Positions 10,427-22,747 of a stretch of 64,000 bases of DNA are shown in pieces. The position numbers were made by a program, and so were the translations under genes. The notes under the pieces were generated by a model. It ran no database searches, was not told the origin of the DNA, and saw only the letters and a program-made list of their open reading frames with translations. The DNA is from Metellina segmentata. Lineage: Eukaryota; Arthropoda; Arachnida; Araneae; Tetragnathidae. The number at the start of each line of letters is the position of its first letter. The stretch's first letter is position 1. The stretch lies in NCBI GenBank assembly GCA_947359465.1, contig OX375877.1, forward strand, positions 53,048,744 to 53,112,743. The letters run 5' to 3'.

Positions 10427-12064
10427 TACAAACTGAGGATCCCAAAAGTGTTCGGACACTTTAAAAATTCGTCAAAAATAAGCGTTGTATAGTCTGGAAT
10501 TGAATTCGAATATCAGGTCCAATATTTTTTCATATCATCTCCATATGTGATTCTGAATAAAACCTAACATTTAAAAAAATATATTGACTTATTTTCTCTT
10601 TATAAAAAAGAAAATGCAAGTAGGCAGAGAAAGAACACGTCACAAAAGTGATCGTACACCGAAATATTTTCAGATAAATTCATAAATTAAATAATCGTCC
10701 ATCGCTTTTATTTTATTTTTGCATTGTGGTGATATTTAAAAAATCGTTTGGCTTTAATATTCACTTGCTTATTTCGTAATATTCTATTTATTATTTAAAA
10801 ATGGCTCGTAGACGTACGGAAATAACGAACAGCATTCGAAAAATGATTAAATTTCATCATAGCAGCGGTAAATCATCACGGAATATTGCTAAATTAGTAA
10901 ATTTATTCCATTCTGCGGTGCAGTTTATGTGATAAAACGCTTTAAAGAAGAAAATTGGATCGAAAACAAGGTAAGAAAAGGTCGTCCGGCAAACTTAACT
11001 CAATGTGGTCAAATATTTATAGTTAGGAAATTTGTGAAAAGTTCACGTTTTAATGCTGTAAAAATTTCTACAGAATTTAAATGAAAAATTTTCCGCTTCA
11101 ATTTAATCCAAAACTGTTCGACGAGAGCTCAGATCAGCTGGATTAAATGGTGTTCTGCCAAAAGAAAATTTTTTGTAAGTGTAAAATAGAAAGCTTTAGC
11201 ATTCCTTCGCAAAATAAATGATAAATAAACCCAAAACGCATCGGAACCATGTCTTATTTGCAGATGAAAGCAAATTTAAAATTTTTGGTTCCAATGGTCG
11301 TATAATTGTATGGAGAAGGAAAATGAGTAACTTAATCCTAAGAACTTAGTTGGAACAGTAAAGAATGACTGTGGAAGTGTCCTTGTACGGGGGTGCATGT
11401 CAGCGTCAGGACTAGGTAATTTGGTATTTATTGATGGCATAATGAATCATGTTCCTTGTTTTTAAATATTTTAAAAGACGATTTAATATTATCAACCCAA
11501 TATTTAGGTAATGGACAAGTTTTTTTTTTTTTAGAATACGATCCTCCGTTCACCTCTGGTGTCTCAAATTGTCCACAAATTCTTAAAACACCACCTCGGT
11601 CACCGGATTTAAACACAATAGAACAAATTTGGATTGAATTGGAGGTTAGAGAACGAAGACACGACATTAAAATAAAAGCGATCTAAAAACAGCAATGATT
11701 GAAGAATGGAAGAACACTGATGCAGAAATTACAAAAAAAACTAGTGAACTCTATTCTCTCCCAGATGTTTAAAAGCTGTTTTGGATGCTATAGGATATTC
11801 TATTATGTAAGTACGAATTTTCAGAAATATAATATTTACTAATATGTAGAGATATACGAAGAACTCTGCAAGGTAACTTTTTTGTTACTTTTTGATTATT
11901 TATTTTCCAAAAAAAAGTAGTTTTACTATGTTTTTAAAATATTTTATGTAGTTAATTATAGATATTATTAAAAAAAATTCCATTCTGAAATATTAATTTT
12001 TATTAATGCGTAGAGCAGTATTTCATTGAAATTCGTAAGAGTACGAACACTTTTGAGAACTGTA
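10427..12064 (+). mobile_element. Tc1/Tc3-like element C with degenerate transposase
   Basis: Ends carry inverted CAAAAGTGTTCGGACAC (left) and the complement of CTCAAAAGTGTTCGTAC (right), next to TA. On the plus strand, coding remnants run in the right order. From 10801 there is MARRRTEITNSIRKMIK followed by a helix-turn-helix-like region. Near 11265 there is ADESKFKIFGSNGR with the first catalytic D, and near 11595 PPRSPDLNTIEQIWIELE with the catalytic E. Several stops and frameshifts interrupt it. At about 1.64 kb it is the usual Tc1 length but inactive. Confidence 0.82.
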
Positions 12065-12352
12065 TCTCAATAATAATCTCTCAAAAATTCAGTAGTACAG
12101 AACACTCAACAGCTCAAAACTACATCTCAATTAATAATTCTAAATGTAACTAACAAATTAAATCTATTTCTAGCGTCGCCAAATATAGAAAATTATATAC
12201 TTATTAATAATTTAAATTTAATACCACATATTAGTTTTTACTAAATTTCCGAAAAATATTTGCGTTTTTTACTATTTTATCACGAATATTATCGTTTGCA
12301 TTGTCGTTTCATTACAACATTCTCTGTGATTACAACTACCTAAGTATTTCAT

Positions 12353-13771
12353 ATTTATTTATTGTGCATAAGCCCGTTCTTGTGAAAGTATTTAAATATA
12401 ACTTTAACCACTGATACAGCGAGGATAAAAATATGATCCATGTCACCGCAATTATGCTTTTGTATAGTAGGATGTATAATCCGAGTGAAAATTCCGTGTG
12501 AAAGGGATAAATGATTTGTTGCTGTATAGTATATTCTTTATTTTACCTAGCATTAATTTCTACTTCTTTTGAAATGCATGTAAATCTGATTTGAGTTGAG
12601 ACTGACCCAGAATATTTAAGCTGATGTGGCTAAAATGTAAAATATGCATTTCTAAAATAGCAGATTAATTAAAAATTATTTTTTACCCAAACTCTGAAAC
12701 AATATATGGCTATGCTATTCAATTCGGCACATCTCGGCATTTATTTATTGTGCGTAAGCACGTTCTTATGAAAGCATTGAAATATCTATATATATAATTC
12801 TCTTACGTGGCACGCAAAAAAGACGTTATTTGTTATCGCGTTTTGGCAACATTGTACGATTATTTGTTTCCACGAAGCCTCGCGCTTGAATTGAATTTAT
12901 AGCTTTATCGGATGAAATTTTATTGAAAAAAAAAAAGAATTTTAGTTGAGCTGTTGCAGTTAATAATAGAAATCAAAGAAAGCGGAGGATCTTTTCAGGG
13001 CCATTTAAAAAAAAAAAGGTCCTTTTCAGGGCCAACAATTATAGTTCAACGAGACGCTTGCACAACAACTTTCGACAGCAAACTCAATGAAAATGCGTGG
13101 GTGGCTCGAGTGCAGGGGTAAATATACACTCAAACAACATGCTGGATATTCAATTTCCAAATCAGCCCTCACATTTCGAGTCAAAATTTTCTCAAAGTTT
13201 TCATTTGAATTCAGATTTCATCGGTACTGTATATATCTTTTCTGAAAAATAGCAAAAAAATTTAGATTTGAAAAATATTTTTTTGGAATATCATATTTTG
13301 TAAACAATCCCTTCTGCTTGGACACATGTCTTCTTTGATGCGAGCGAAGCGAGCATAGGTTCGCGCAGCGAACCAATGAGGATTGCGAAGAAATCCTCCG
13401 GGGGTTGGCGAGCGTTTGCGAGCAGGGGGCGGGCCCCCTAGTAACTTTAACTACTGATAGATCGACGATAAAAATATGATCCACGTCATCGCAATTATGC
13501 TTTTTATACAGTAGGACGTATAATCCGAGTTAAAATTTCCTTGTGAAAGGGATAAATGATTTGTTGCTGTATAGTATATTATTAATTTTATCTAGCATTA
13601 ATTTCTACTTTTGTAATGCATGATTTGAGTTGAAACTGAGCCAGAATATTTAAGGTGATGTGGTTAAAATGTAAAATATACATTTCAAAAATAGCAGATC
13701 AATTAAAATTATTTTTTTACCCAAACTCTGAAAAATATATTGCTACGCTATTTAATTCGGCACATCTCTGC
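12353..13771. repeat. Two-copy tandem duplication (~380-bp unit), second copy split by a Helitron
   Basis: The unit running from ATTTATTTATTGTGC to CACATCTCGGC occurs at 12353-12738 and again at 12739-13771. The second copy is interrupted by the 657-bp Helitron at 12785-13441. Matching landmarks include AATATGATCCA, GCAATTATGCTTTT, TGTAAAATATGCATTTC and TTTACCCAAACTCTG. The first copy therefore gives the pre-insertion sequence. Confidence 0.88.
12785..13441 (+). mobile_element. Non-autonomous Helitron (657 bp) with paralogous empty site
   Basis: Starts TCTATATATATAATTCTC after A (12784) and ends with the hairpin GGGGGCGGGCCCCC overlapping CTAG (13438-13441), followed by T. The flanks read GAAATA and TAACTTTAAC. 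The uninterrupted duplicate at 12394-12405 reads AAATATAACTTTA, so removing the element restores the site exactly with no target duplication. The 3' end shares GGGGGTTGGCGAGCG with the elements ending at 5376 and 6109. No protein-coding content. Confidence 0.92.
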
Positions 13772-15119
13772 ATTCACCAATCTGCCCCATTACAGTATCG
13801 TGTCACGAGGAAACTGTCGACTACCTTTGAATTGCATGACTCAGGAACATTGCTAGAAACAAGGGCTCGAGGGGGAAAATTATTGGCACTGAGAGATTCA
13901 TTGAAAATAATCAGGACTTGATTATCCCACGAGACTAAAAAAAAAAATTTTTTTGCATGCTGTATATATAGTTAGTTTCTCAGAGTCTACTTCAATTTCA
14001 TCCCATTCAGTTTCAAGTAGATATTTTTTGAAATCTAAACCCTTTTTCTGAGTTCGCTCACATTCTCTTTTCTGCACTAATTTACTATCTTCCTGAATTC
14101 TCATTGCTTTCTGTCATCACACTGCTGAAGAATTTCATCAGAAGAATACATTGCATAGAAGAATTTCATTATACTGAGCTCTTTGGGGTTAATTTAGTAA
14201 TATTACGCTGATCTAGATCTCAAACAAAGCAGTATTTAAACTAAGCGGTAGAATTGGCGAATGAATAACAATAGATTTTATATTGTTTTCATCCGTTGTT
14301 TACTTTCTACAAAATGCAAATGAGGCCTATTTCTGTGCCTCATACGTTAGTGAAACATTTATATAGATGCTGAAAAATATTTTTGTGGTGACAGAAATTC
14401 CTTCTCATTTCGAAATCTCAGAATAAACACATATTTTGTTTACCAATTCAACCAAAGAAAACTTCTTGAAACGGGTGTCTTTGAACTCTAACTAAAAAAC
14501 ATTAAAATTTTCTATGCGGTCCTCAAACCGAAAATTTATCGGGTATAAGCAAGAAAAAGTATTGCAACCGATTGCCCTATCTGACGAAGAGTTACTGTAT
14601 CACATTAAGACTTTTTCAATTAAGACTTATAAATTAATTAAAAGGTACTTGGGAGGTAGGGTCCCATACGACAAGGAGGTGGCAGGGGCACACACATACC
14701 CAGCAGGTGGTTGTCTCGATGAGGCATCTCGTCACTAGCAAAACTGACCAGATCTTGTTTGACGAGGTATCTCGTCATTGGACAATACACTGGCCAGATC
14801 TTTATTCCGTCATAATAAAAAAATAGGTAATATCTTGATGATCTCGTCAATAGCAAAATTGGTCAGTGATGGACGAGATATCTCTTGGAGGGTTACAGAA
14901 AAGCTTACCCTAGGTATTAAATTTATTAATGACACGGCGCACATTTTCTCTTATTTAAATAAAATTTATAAATATTTCCGATGCACGTGTTACACTTACT
15001 GAAAATGGTTTGTATTAACAGACAGCTTGATAAATAATAATCAAGGTATTTAAATTAAGATTGAGCGCTTGATCAGGATTTGCAAATATTTTGTCAATGA
15101 TTAAACGTAATGGCATTAC
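13772..15119. other. Interval without recognised gene
   Basis: AT-rich sequence. Between about 14690 and 14890 short phrases such as CTCGTCACTAGCAAAACTGACCAGATCTT and GACGAGGTATCTCGTCATTGG recur imperfectly, suggesting a small decayed repeat. No convincing coding sequence or element ends. Confidence 0.4.
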
Positions 15120-16103
15120 AAATTTAGTTATGTAGTTCTTTTTTTCTATCTCCTGGACCGTTAAAGATAGAATAAAAATGTCAACGGATTTGAATTCTGC
15201 GGAAAATTTCATATTAGGTCGATACCTAAAAGTATGATTTTCTTTAAATAAATAAAAAAATTTAATTAAATATTTTTTATATTTTTGCAGGAGAATGTGA
15301 CGTCACGCCAACATTCGCATTCCAAAAATAAACAGATCACATTTCCTGCCCTCTTACGATTTCAGCAAAAGAAAGCAAAGAAAATCAAAAACATTTTGTC
15401 TGGCATTATTTAGTTCTTTTTTTGTAAAATCGGGATCGTTAAAGATAGATTAAAAAATTTCTACGGATTTGAAAACCGCGAAAAATTTGACACCTTATAC
15501 GTTTGATTTTCTTTTAATAAATAACTTTTCAATTAAATATTTATATTTTCGCAAGCGATTGAGACGCCATGCCGAATTCTTATTTGGTTTGCGAAGCAAA
15601 TCAACACCACGAGGAAATCCGTTATAGTTGTTATCCAATTTGCGAAGCAAACCATAGTTCATGATATTCATAATTATTTTCATAATTATTCATTTGGAAT
15701 GAATTCCTACCCCGAATGAATTCCATTGGTATGAATGACACCACAGGCAAAGCCATGATGGTTGTTGTCGATTTTGGCTGCATTTGACAATGACGATGCC
15801 ATCACGGCGTTGCCCGTTGTGTTGGTTTACGAAGCAAACCATAGTTCATAACATTCATAATTTCGCTTGCTTCGCAAACCAAATTGGAATTAGCAGTGAA
15901 TTCATTTCAACAGGCTACGAATTTCCAATTGGTTTCGAAGTAAACCAACACCACGGGTAACGCCATTATGGCTGTTATCCAATAAGCTACGAATTCGTAT
16001 GGGATTTCGTAGCAATCACTGGGGAGTTAGCGAGCAGTGGTCACACCTGACCCCACGAAAAGAACTGTCACGGGTAACGCCGTTCTGTCCATGCAGTGGC
16101 TAG
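15120..16103 (+). mobile_element. Helitron-related sequence, probable 3' end at 16103
   Basis: Shares long stretches with the Helitron at 17054-17948: TTCTTTTTTTCTATCTCCT, ATATGATTTTCTTTAAA, AATAACTTTTCAATTAAATA, and GGGGxTTAxCGAGCAGTGGTCACACCTGACCCCAC near the 3' side. A CTAG followed by T lies at 16100-16104. Several GGTTTGCGAAGCAAACC mini-palindromes lie at 15585-15900. The 5' end was not found. The terminus lies 30 bp from the splice donor of exon 1 of the TGF-beta-like gene. Confidence 0.5.
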
Positions 16104-16133
16104 TAAATAATAAAAGCTGTTTAGTGTACTCAC

Positions 16134-16428
16134 TGTTACTAGGGAAGATAAATTTGTTGAATTCGTTCTTGTCCTTGCTGGCCAGCCGTTTCATCACGTA
16201 GCTGGACAACTGGGGTACGGGCTGGGTCACAGTCGGAGCTTCGGTGATGTTCAGTTGATGAAGTATGGAAGATTGCACGACCTCGAACAACAGCTCTTCC
16301 GGGTATGACACATGGGAGTGGTGGACGGAGACTACCTGTTGCTCCGACTGTCCAGAGTCGTCCGTACTGTTGACATCGCACCACAAGAGACTGGCCACGG
16401 CTACGACGACGAGGATGGATCGAGCCAT
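16134..16428 (-). CDS. TGF-beta-family (activin/inhibin-beta-like) ligand, exon 1, signal peptide and propeptide start
   Basis: Starts at the ATG at 16428 and ends at donor GTGAGTAC, phase 1. The first 21 residues, MARSILVVVAVASLLWCDVNS, are a clear signal peptide, so the product is secreted. Residues ~40-75 contain SSILHQLNITEAPTVTQPVP and then YVMKRL. The pattern I-L-x-x-L-x(5)-P-x-[IV]-T-x-x-V-P followed by a basic amphipathic helix is the N-terminal propeptide helix of activin/inhibin beta chains, which wraps the mature growth factor. NIT is a potential glycosylation site. Phase and propeptide order fit exon 2 at 856-1140. No TATA box or 5' UTR exon was identified upstream. The exact ligand subtype is not decided. 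Confidence 0.75.
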
Positions 16429-17053
16429 AGGGTTCAGGTATAGTCTTCCGAGTGGCAGGGTCGCTTAAGGGATTTGGATTTTTAAAGTGCGGGAATGTTT
16501 CATCGCAAATTCACTCTTATTTTTCTGCATTTTAAGTAATCGATGACCACATAGATGGCCGCTTCGATAATGTCAACCGAACTTTGAACCCTCTTGTTCT
16601 ATCGGCGAGGTCATTTCAGTTTCGGCCTGTTACGTCTAGTAAGCATAAGCAAGAGACAATTTTTTAAACTTCTGACCGGGGTGTTGATGAACTGGGGAAT
16701 AAATAGAATTGTCGTCCGCGGGCTCCTGTTTGCCGAGGAACAGTGTTTTGGGTCCGGTGAAAATTTTTATCCAAAAATAAATCATATCTAAAAAGTTTTC
16801 ATTAGTTAAGACACTTAAAACTGTTATTGAGTATCATTATCGCACACTCCTGATATGATCAAAATTTCAAGTGCGATAAAGGCGAAAGAACTTTTAATTA
16901 AATCGTTTTCGGTTTTCTTTCGACGATTATGTGCAGCAACGATCCAGAAATTGATTTCGATGATACGTTCTGTTATAGAATTGGAGAGGGGAATGACAAT
17001 GTATACTCCTATAATTAACCATGCTCATATTGCAGGAAAACACATCCTAATTA
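16429..17053. other. Presumed 5' flank of the TGF-beta-like gene
   Basis: Upstream of the exon 1 ATG on the minus strand. It must contain 5' UTR and possibly the promoter or a non-coding first exon, but no specific element is clear by eye. Short open frames here show no recognisable protein. Confidence 0.35.
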
Positions 17054-17948
17054 TCTCTACTATTATAAAAGGAAATGACACTTACAATAATGGGATTTGG
17101 CACACTGGTAGACCAAATGTTTTTGCTATTTTTGGGTAGTGCCGAATTTTAAAATTCAATCTAGAACATTTTAAAATTAATTGAATGAAATTTTTATTAT
17201 TATTATTTTTTTTTTTTAGAATGGCAAGAGCTTAAATATATGACAGATTCTAAATTTAATTTTTTTCCTGTGTTTTGAACGCTTCCAGCCGAAGAACAAA
17301 ACAAATAAAAAGTTTTATCGGAAGTTATGTAGTTCTTTTTTTTCTATCTCCTAGTTCGTTGAAGATTGAGTAAAAATTTCACATTAGATCGATGCCCAAA
17401 AATATGATTTTCTTTAAATGAATAATTTTTAAATTGTAACTTTTATGTTTTTTGAAATACGAACGCCCTTTCGAAGAATGACCTTCGTTTGATTCGAGAT
17501 TCAAGAAATCACAGATTACATTTCCTGCGCTCAAACGATTCTACAGCGAAAGAAAGCAAAACAAATAAAAAAAACATTTTGACTGGCATTGTTTAGTTCT
17601 TTTTTGTAAAATGGGATCGTTAAAGATTGATTAAAAATTTCAACGAATTTGAAATCTCCGTCAAATTTTACACGAGACAGATAAAGACCACCTTATACAT
17701 TTGATTTTCTTTTAATAAATAACTTTTCAATTAAATATTTATATTTTCGCAAGCGATTGTGACTTCACGATAATTGGATCTCTTCGAAATTGATGCATTG
17801 ATGGCTGTTATCCAATAGGCTAAGAATTTCCATTTGGTTTGCTTCGCAAACCAAATGGGAATTCTTTGCCTACACCGGGCTTAGCAATCACCGGGGGTTA
17901 ACGAGCAGTGGTCACACCTGACCCCACAAAAAGAACTGCTGTGTCTAG
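17054..17948 (+). mobile_element. Non-autonomous Helitron, probable
   Basis: Starts TCTCTACTATTATAAAAGG after an A, the same terminus as at 58673 and close to the minus-strand copy ending at 4423. It shares GGGATTTGGCACACTGGTAG with both. The 3' region has CACCGGGGGTTAACGAGCAG, the inverted GTGGTCA-CACC-TGACCCCAC and CTAG at 17945-17948. The base after CTAG is C, not T, so the right end is less certain than the left. Confidence 0.55.
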
Positions 17949-18249
17949 CCCAGCAAGGCCAAATATGACCTTTAAAAGGTAGTCATATTTCTAAACGAAT
18001 AACACACGACTGTGTTACAAGTTTCAAAACTGAACCATTTAGTACAGTCATTAACAAGAAACCATTAGTAAGAGAAGGAATAACACCAGATTTCACTTTT
18101 AATAGTACTGGTGTTCTTTTTCGTGTGGAGGCAGAACTCCCCTCTGCACCACCCTACTAACGGAAATAACATAGTACTGGTGTGGACTTTTGCGAACCAT
18201 TCTGGATTAAATGCAAAACCAGAGATTTTTTCTAAAATCTAATGTTTAT

Positions 18250-18500
18250 TTTCATATTTCTTAACTTCTGAAGGGAAAGATCAACGGACAGCGCCAAGTA
18301 ATTATGAACCACAGTCAGATGACGAGAACAACACCTGAGCTGGAACCCAAACTTCCACACCACACCGACGTGAGGGCATTTGAGGTCGCGACAGATTTAA
18401 CGTGCACCATCCCCCGCGTACACAACAGTTGCAGACTGGTTCAGGTTTCGAACTCACGAGCCTCTTGTATCTATTCCGATCCTCTTTCAACTATGTTACA
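18250..18500 (-). mobile_element. SINE-A, minus strand, truncated
   Basis: Minus-strand SINE body with GTGTGGAAGTTTGGG, the CTCAGGTGTTGTTCTCGTCA block and CTTTCCCTTC. The B-box-like TTCGAAACC region lies near 18445-18470. The distal tail is missing. Same family as 60508-60821. Confidence 0.75.
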
Positions 18501-19680
18501 ACGACCCACTATTAATTTGAAGATGGTAACAGACTTCACATCCAGAGATATTTATTGCTATCTTGACACGTTTTTTCGCTAAATGAAGCAAATGATCAAA
18601 AATCACAGCGATAATGGAAATTGCTCACACAGCGACAATGGAAACTCCATACCATCATAAGGTATCATCGAGTTAATTTGATTTTTTACTTGCGCACGTT
18701 TCTGTGATGTCAACTTTTCGTGGAAAATGCCTTTAGTTTGTGAAACTTTGCCATCTGGATTTCTTCAGTGTTCTGTTAATAGGAAGTAGTGTGATTTCAG
18801 GGAAATTGGACACCACTTCCGAATTTGGAATGATCATATCTGCTCCAGTATCAAGTTTAAATTCAATTTATTTTTAATCAGTAACCTTGCTGACTATTGT
18901 GATAGCTCGTTTTCGCTTATCTTAATGAAGTATCCTTACAAGTAGCGGTTTATCTCACGTCCGCTTTCTTTATGCGCACTTTATTGTAATGACTTTTTTT
19001 TCAGAAATTGCATACACACAGCATTCATTGTGGTGCACATTTTCACATCTTACTGCCAAGGGGGGGGGCCTCCTTACCAATAACCCGAGTGTTTAGATTG
19101 CTCGTAATGTTTTGTGTTTTTTATTAAACTAATGCCAGCTTTGTTTTAACGTTTTTTATTATTAGGAACTTTGATTTGCTTATCTTTTCTCTAAGATTGA
19201 ATTTAGCTCTTTTCTCCTTTCCTTTATTAATTAACTTAGCTCCTCTCCTTTCCTAATTATTCCTTTCACACAAACGGTATAACGCTTGTCATTTGAAATG
19301 GGTTTCAAATACCATCAGTTACTCTATAGTATGACTTTCTCGTATCTTCAGCTTTTGATAATTTCAAGGCAGTCAGAATGGATAAAGTTTGATCACCGTA
19401 GTGACTTTCTCAATCACAGGCTTGTTTTTTAGTAAGCTCACAGAACGAAATATTTCAAATCTGTTTCTCCAACGCGGCCTGTCATTCACATTTCAGAAGC
19501 ACAATTCATTCTGAGATTGACAAGTATACATAACGGTAGCCCCATTATTATTACAATTAAATTCGAAACAAGCAAAGCGAACGAAAGTATTACATTTCCT
19601 GTAATTTTTTTGCAAAAAGGCAGTCGGCGGAGACACTCCCCTTAATCAAATCAGCTGCTCTGATACAATGTTTTGTTTTC
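18501..19680. other. Interval without recognised gene
   Basis: Mixed AT-rich sequence with a GGGGGGGGG run at about 19062 and TTTTCTC-rich patches near 19200-19260. No exon, tRNA-like box or element end was recognised. Confidence 0.4.
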
Positions 19681-19684
19681 TTAA

Positions 19685-20554
19685 AGGGGTCCAAAACACA
19701 AAAATCGTCACATTTTCGAAAAGAAATTTTATATATTAAAAAAATTTTGGTGTCTTTCTGCTTAAAATGACGTCTGAATCATGTTTCTATCTTAATTAGA
19801 ACGAGAGATAGGATTAATTTTGTGGTTCGTTGTTTTGAAACATTTCAACACTCAGACAGCTGATATCACGGCATCAACATCTGTTAAAGACGTTATTCAA
19901 GTCTACGGAGACCTTTAAACTATGCAGAAAAAAGGCAGAACTTGCAAAAATCAAACTAAACCAAAGATTTAAGAGGAAAGAAGGAGTTAGTTACTCATCG
20001 GGATGATCTTAAAGGGTATTTAAACATTTTATTAATTGTAAATCTGTCTTTAAAACTTTAAATGCGTTTTTCTCCATGATGCAATTTTTCAAGATTTCCT
20101 GTATTCAAATCGTTATAAGTCAAGAACCGATTACGTTTAAGAGTTGAAATTTGGAATACATCTTTTTCAAACATTATACTTTAATTTTGATTCAGCAAAT
20201 TTGAAACAAATATTTACTTTTAAAAATATAACTTTAAAAAAAAAGTACCTTAAAATGTGTAGAAGTTTTCATTCAAATATTTTTTATTGAATTAATATTT
20301 TTAAATTTGATGAAACAGAACTAAAATTTATAAATTTGTGAATAATTTACTGCAAAAATTTTGAAAATTGACCTAGAATATTTTGAGTTTTAGCAATTTA
20401 AAACGACCCCTCTTTTTTTCAAAAAAAAAAATTTTTATAACAATTTTTGAAAATTTTTGTGTTGTGATTTTGCTTATTAGTTAGATGGGTATTTAGTACA
20501 AAAAAATTCTAAATTAATCAATAAAAAAAAATTTCTGATGTGTCCCGGGCCCCC
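19685..20554. mobile_element. TTAA-flanked MITE, copy 1 (870 bp)
   Basis: Bounded by TTAA at 19681-19684 and 20555-20558. The ends are inverted: AGGGGTCCAAAACACAAAAA at left against the complement of TGTGTCCCGGGCCCCC at right. Its length is shared with 36942-37654, except for about 160 extra bases around 19850-20030. TTAA duplication suggests a piggyBac- or Kolobok-type transposase in trans. It is strongly A/T-rich inside and has no coding. Confidence 0.82.
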
Positions 20555-20659
20555 TTAAATAAGTAACATAGTAAGTAATTAGAATTATGAACTATTATAT
20601 CGAGAACTTCGACACTGGTAAAAGAGCAGAACAAAAAAAAAAAAAAAAACAGGCATGTC

Positions 20660-20850
20660 AATCATAGGTAGCTATAATGTTTCCATGACGATACATGCTT
20701 CCTTTACGTATTCCGAACGTGACGTCACTTAGCTCGTTTTTGTAATGTGATTTCAGAACTTCGCCATTAAAAATTCCAAAGAATGTATTCCGAATTAATA
20801 TGATAATAGATTGGTCAACACCTATTGAATTAAGAACCAAACGTTACAAA
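20660..20850. repeat. Diverged relative of the 119-bp repeat at 2520
   Basis: Shares the order GGTAG-TxTAATGTTTCC, TATTCCGAACGT-AC-TCA, GTGATTTCAGAACTTCGCCA, AAAAATT and TATTCCGAAT-ATAT with 2520-2650 and 3686-3804, with substitutions and indels. It indicates a dispersed family of unknown class. Confidence 0.5.
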
Positions 20851-20907
20851 AGCGTCTATAAACTACATTTCCTTGTGACAAATCGTTTTAGCGGAAGTAC
20901 AATCTTT

Positions 20908-21145
20908 GGGGCTGGCGAAGGTTGAATCTGTCGGGATCTCAACGTCCTCATGTTGTCGTGGAGTGGAGTGGAAGTTTGGAAAGTGGGGTGCCAGCTCAGG
21001 AGTTGACCTCGTCATATGACAGTTGTTCAAAATTAGAGGCTGTTCTCGGAACTTCGTCATCGCGATTGATCCTGGACCATCGCCAATGGCCCCGTTGTGT
21101 TGCTTCTTAGTGACGCACATTCCACTACCTTTCGTCTGATTTGTT
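20908..21145 (+). mobile_element. SINE-A, plus strand, 5'-truncated
   Basis: Begins within GGGGCTGGCGAAGGTTGAATC, continues through GTGGGGTGCCAGCTCAGGAG, CTCGTCATATGACAG, GGCTGTTCTCGGAACTTCG, TCGCCAATGGCCCCGTTGTG and ends near ACTACCTTTCG. The tRNA-like head is absent, as expected for a 5'-truncated retroposed copy. Confidence 0.78.
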
Positions 21146-22747
21146 ATGTTACACTTAATATGATGTCACATGCTTCCGAAATCTGATTGTTTCAAAGCAG
21201 CTTAGCCGAAGTTCATATGTGGCTGGACTATTTCACCACCAGATTTGTATTTCATAAAAAAAAATGGACGGGGCTGTGTCGGGACACAGCCGCTAGATTT
21301 AAGGCGTAGAATACATCAGTGAGGTACATCAGTAGAATACAAGGTGAATTAGAGAGGAACAAATTAGTACTACACTGTTTTAATCGCTCCACACATATAT
21401 CACAATTGGTGCACTCGCTGTTGACGTTGAAGGTTGTGGCTAATTACAGATATCATGGGTTTAATCCATCATTCGATTATAAAACATTTATGTCATCAGA
21501 TATGCTATTTGCGTAGAACTGAGCGGTGAAGGTACTTGGCGCACTCGCATCAGGCATTTGTCCTCCGTGAAGTTGCGACGCCTATGTTTTCAAGAACTTC
21601 CTCCAAGCCCGTTGACGCTCAGCATAGGATGTCCGAATCTTTTTGGATTCCCCATCTCTCGGTCTTTATTCCTGTTGACGTTTTAATAATTATTCTGGTG
21701 TTTATTATACATATATTTGGACAGTTTGAAATTTTTGCGAAATTTCCACAATTCAAAAGTCTAATATCTAAACAAGAATTAATTATTGAACTTTTATTTC
21801 TATTTGTTTTTATAAAACATAAAGAGGCGAAACAAATGACATCACAATCGTCGTGCTCACTCAGAGGAGGCCTAAGCTAGACTATATTAATGTGAGCGGC
21901 AGTGCGCATTTTCGTGACTCAACTTTGCGCTGCGATTGCATCAGCCGATGATGGCAACGTAAGACCAATGAGCATTTATAACATTCTTTGTTTAATGCTG
22001 TTTAGAATGCGACATCGTTCATTTATGTATCATTTTTATTTTTGAAGTTATTAAATTTTTCGCACTTACACATTTTTGTGACACTCAAAAATTAAGCGTG
22101 ATACCTCGGTTTCGAAAGGTAAGACGTATCCTACGTCAAAATGGAAGAAAAATCTGGAAGCTAGGGCAGTTAGGTATAAATAAACCAACATTGGATTTAA
22201 CGCCTCTTTTAGATTTAGTTCTTACAAAATATGAGCTTAAACCTCCGTTTCCAGCAATGCGTCACGTAGCTCTTTTTCTTTCTTATTTATTTATTCATTT
22301 CTCTGGGTTGAAGAACCTGTTTTGATAAATTTAAAAAAATCTGAACAAAATAAAGGTTTTCACACGCTTTATGTAATCGTGATATGCAGAGGTCATCCTT
22401 TCACTAGGAATTTCATAATCGTTGAGATTCGTTCATTAACATCGTTCCAATGACGTCACATGTCATTAGCCCAAATGAACTGATAAAGGCAAGAAACCAT
22501 TATCACTTGGATCTTTAAAAGAATTAAAGTGTTCAAGATTGTGTTACATGCCTTATGCGTCATTAATTATTGATTAAACACCTTTTTTTTTACTTTAATA
22601 GCAACGGAGAAAAAAATTTCATGTTTTTGACGATAATTCTAATGTAAATTTATAATTACTCGATCCTTTTAATGCTACAAAAAGGCAATTCAAAATAGTT
22701 TTAGTGACATATAAGATAATTATATGTTTATATTATATGTTATACGC
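21146..22747. other. Interval without recognised gene
   Basis: No convincing exon. The hairpin at 21272-21291 is listed separately. Open frames at 21536-21880 and 22098-22325 have no recognisable motifs. Confidence 0.4.
21272..21296 (+). other. Helitron-like terminal hairpin plus CTAG
   Basis: A perfect 9-bp stem GGCTGTGTC / GACACAGCC with a GG loop is followed one base later by CTAG. This looks like a Helitron 3' end, but the next base is A where T is usual, and no 5' end was found. Confidence 0.35.

Larger units (their letters stand above)
1141..16133 (-). other. Intron 1 of the TGF-beta-like gene (~15 kb)
   Basis: Bounded by the donor GTGAGTAC after exon 1 (intron starts at 16133 on the minus strand) and the TTTCTTTCAG acceptor at 1141. 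Both sites are phase 1. The intron holds several Helitrons, two Tc1-type elements, a SINE of each family and a tandem duplication, with AT-rich unique-looking sequence between. I saw no further exon in it, but a short exon of length divisible by three would be easy to miss. Confidence 0.6.

Noticed and set aside
14514..14738. 74-residue plus-strand open frame
   Set aside because: No recognised motif; its 3' half runs into short imperfect repeats.
16265..16468. Plus-strand open frame over the TGF-beta-like exon 1
   Set aside because: It is the antisense shadow of a well-supported minus-strand exon with signal peptide and splice donor.
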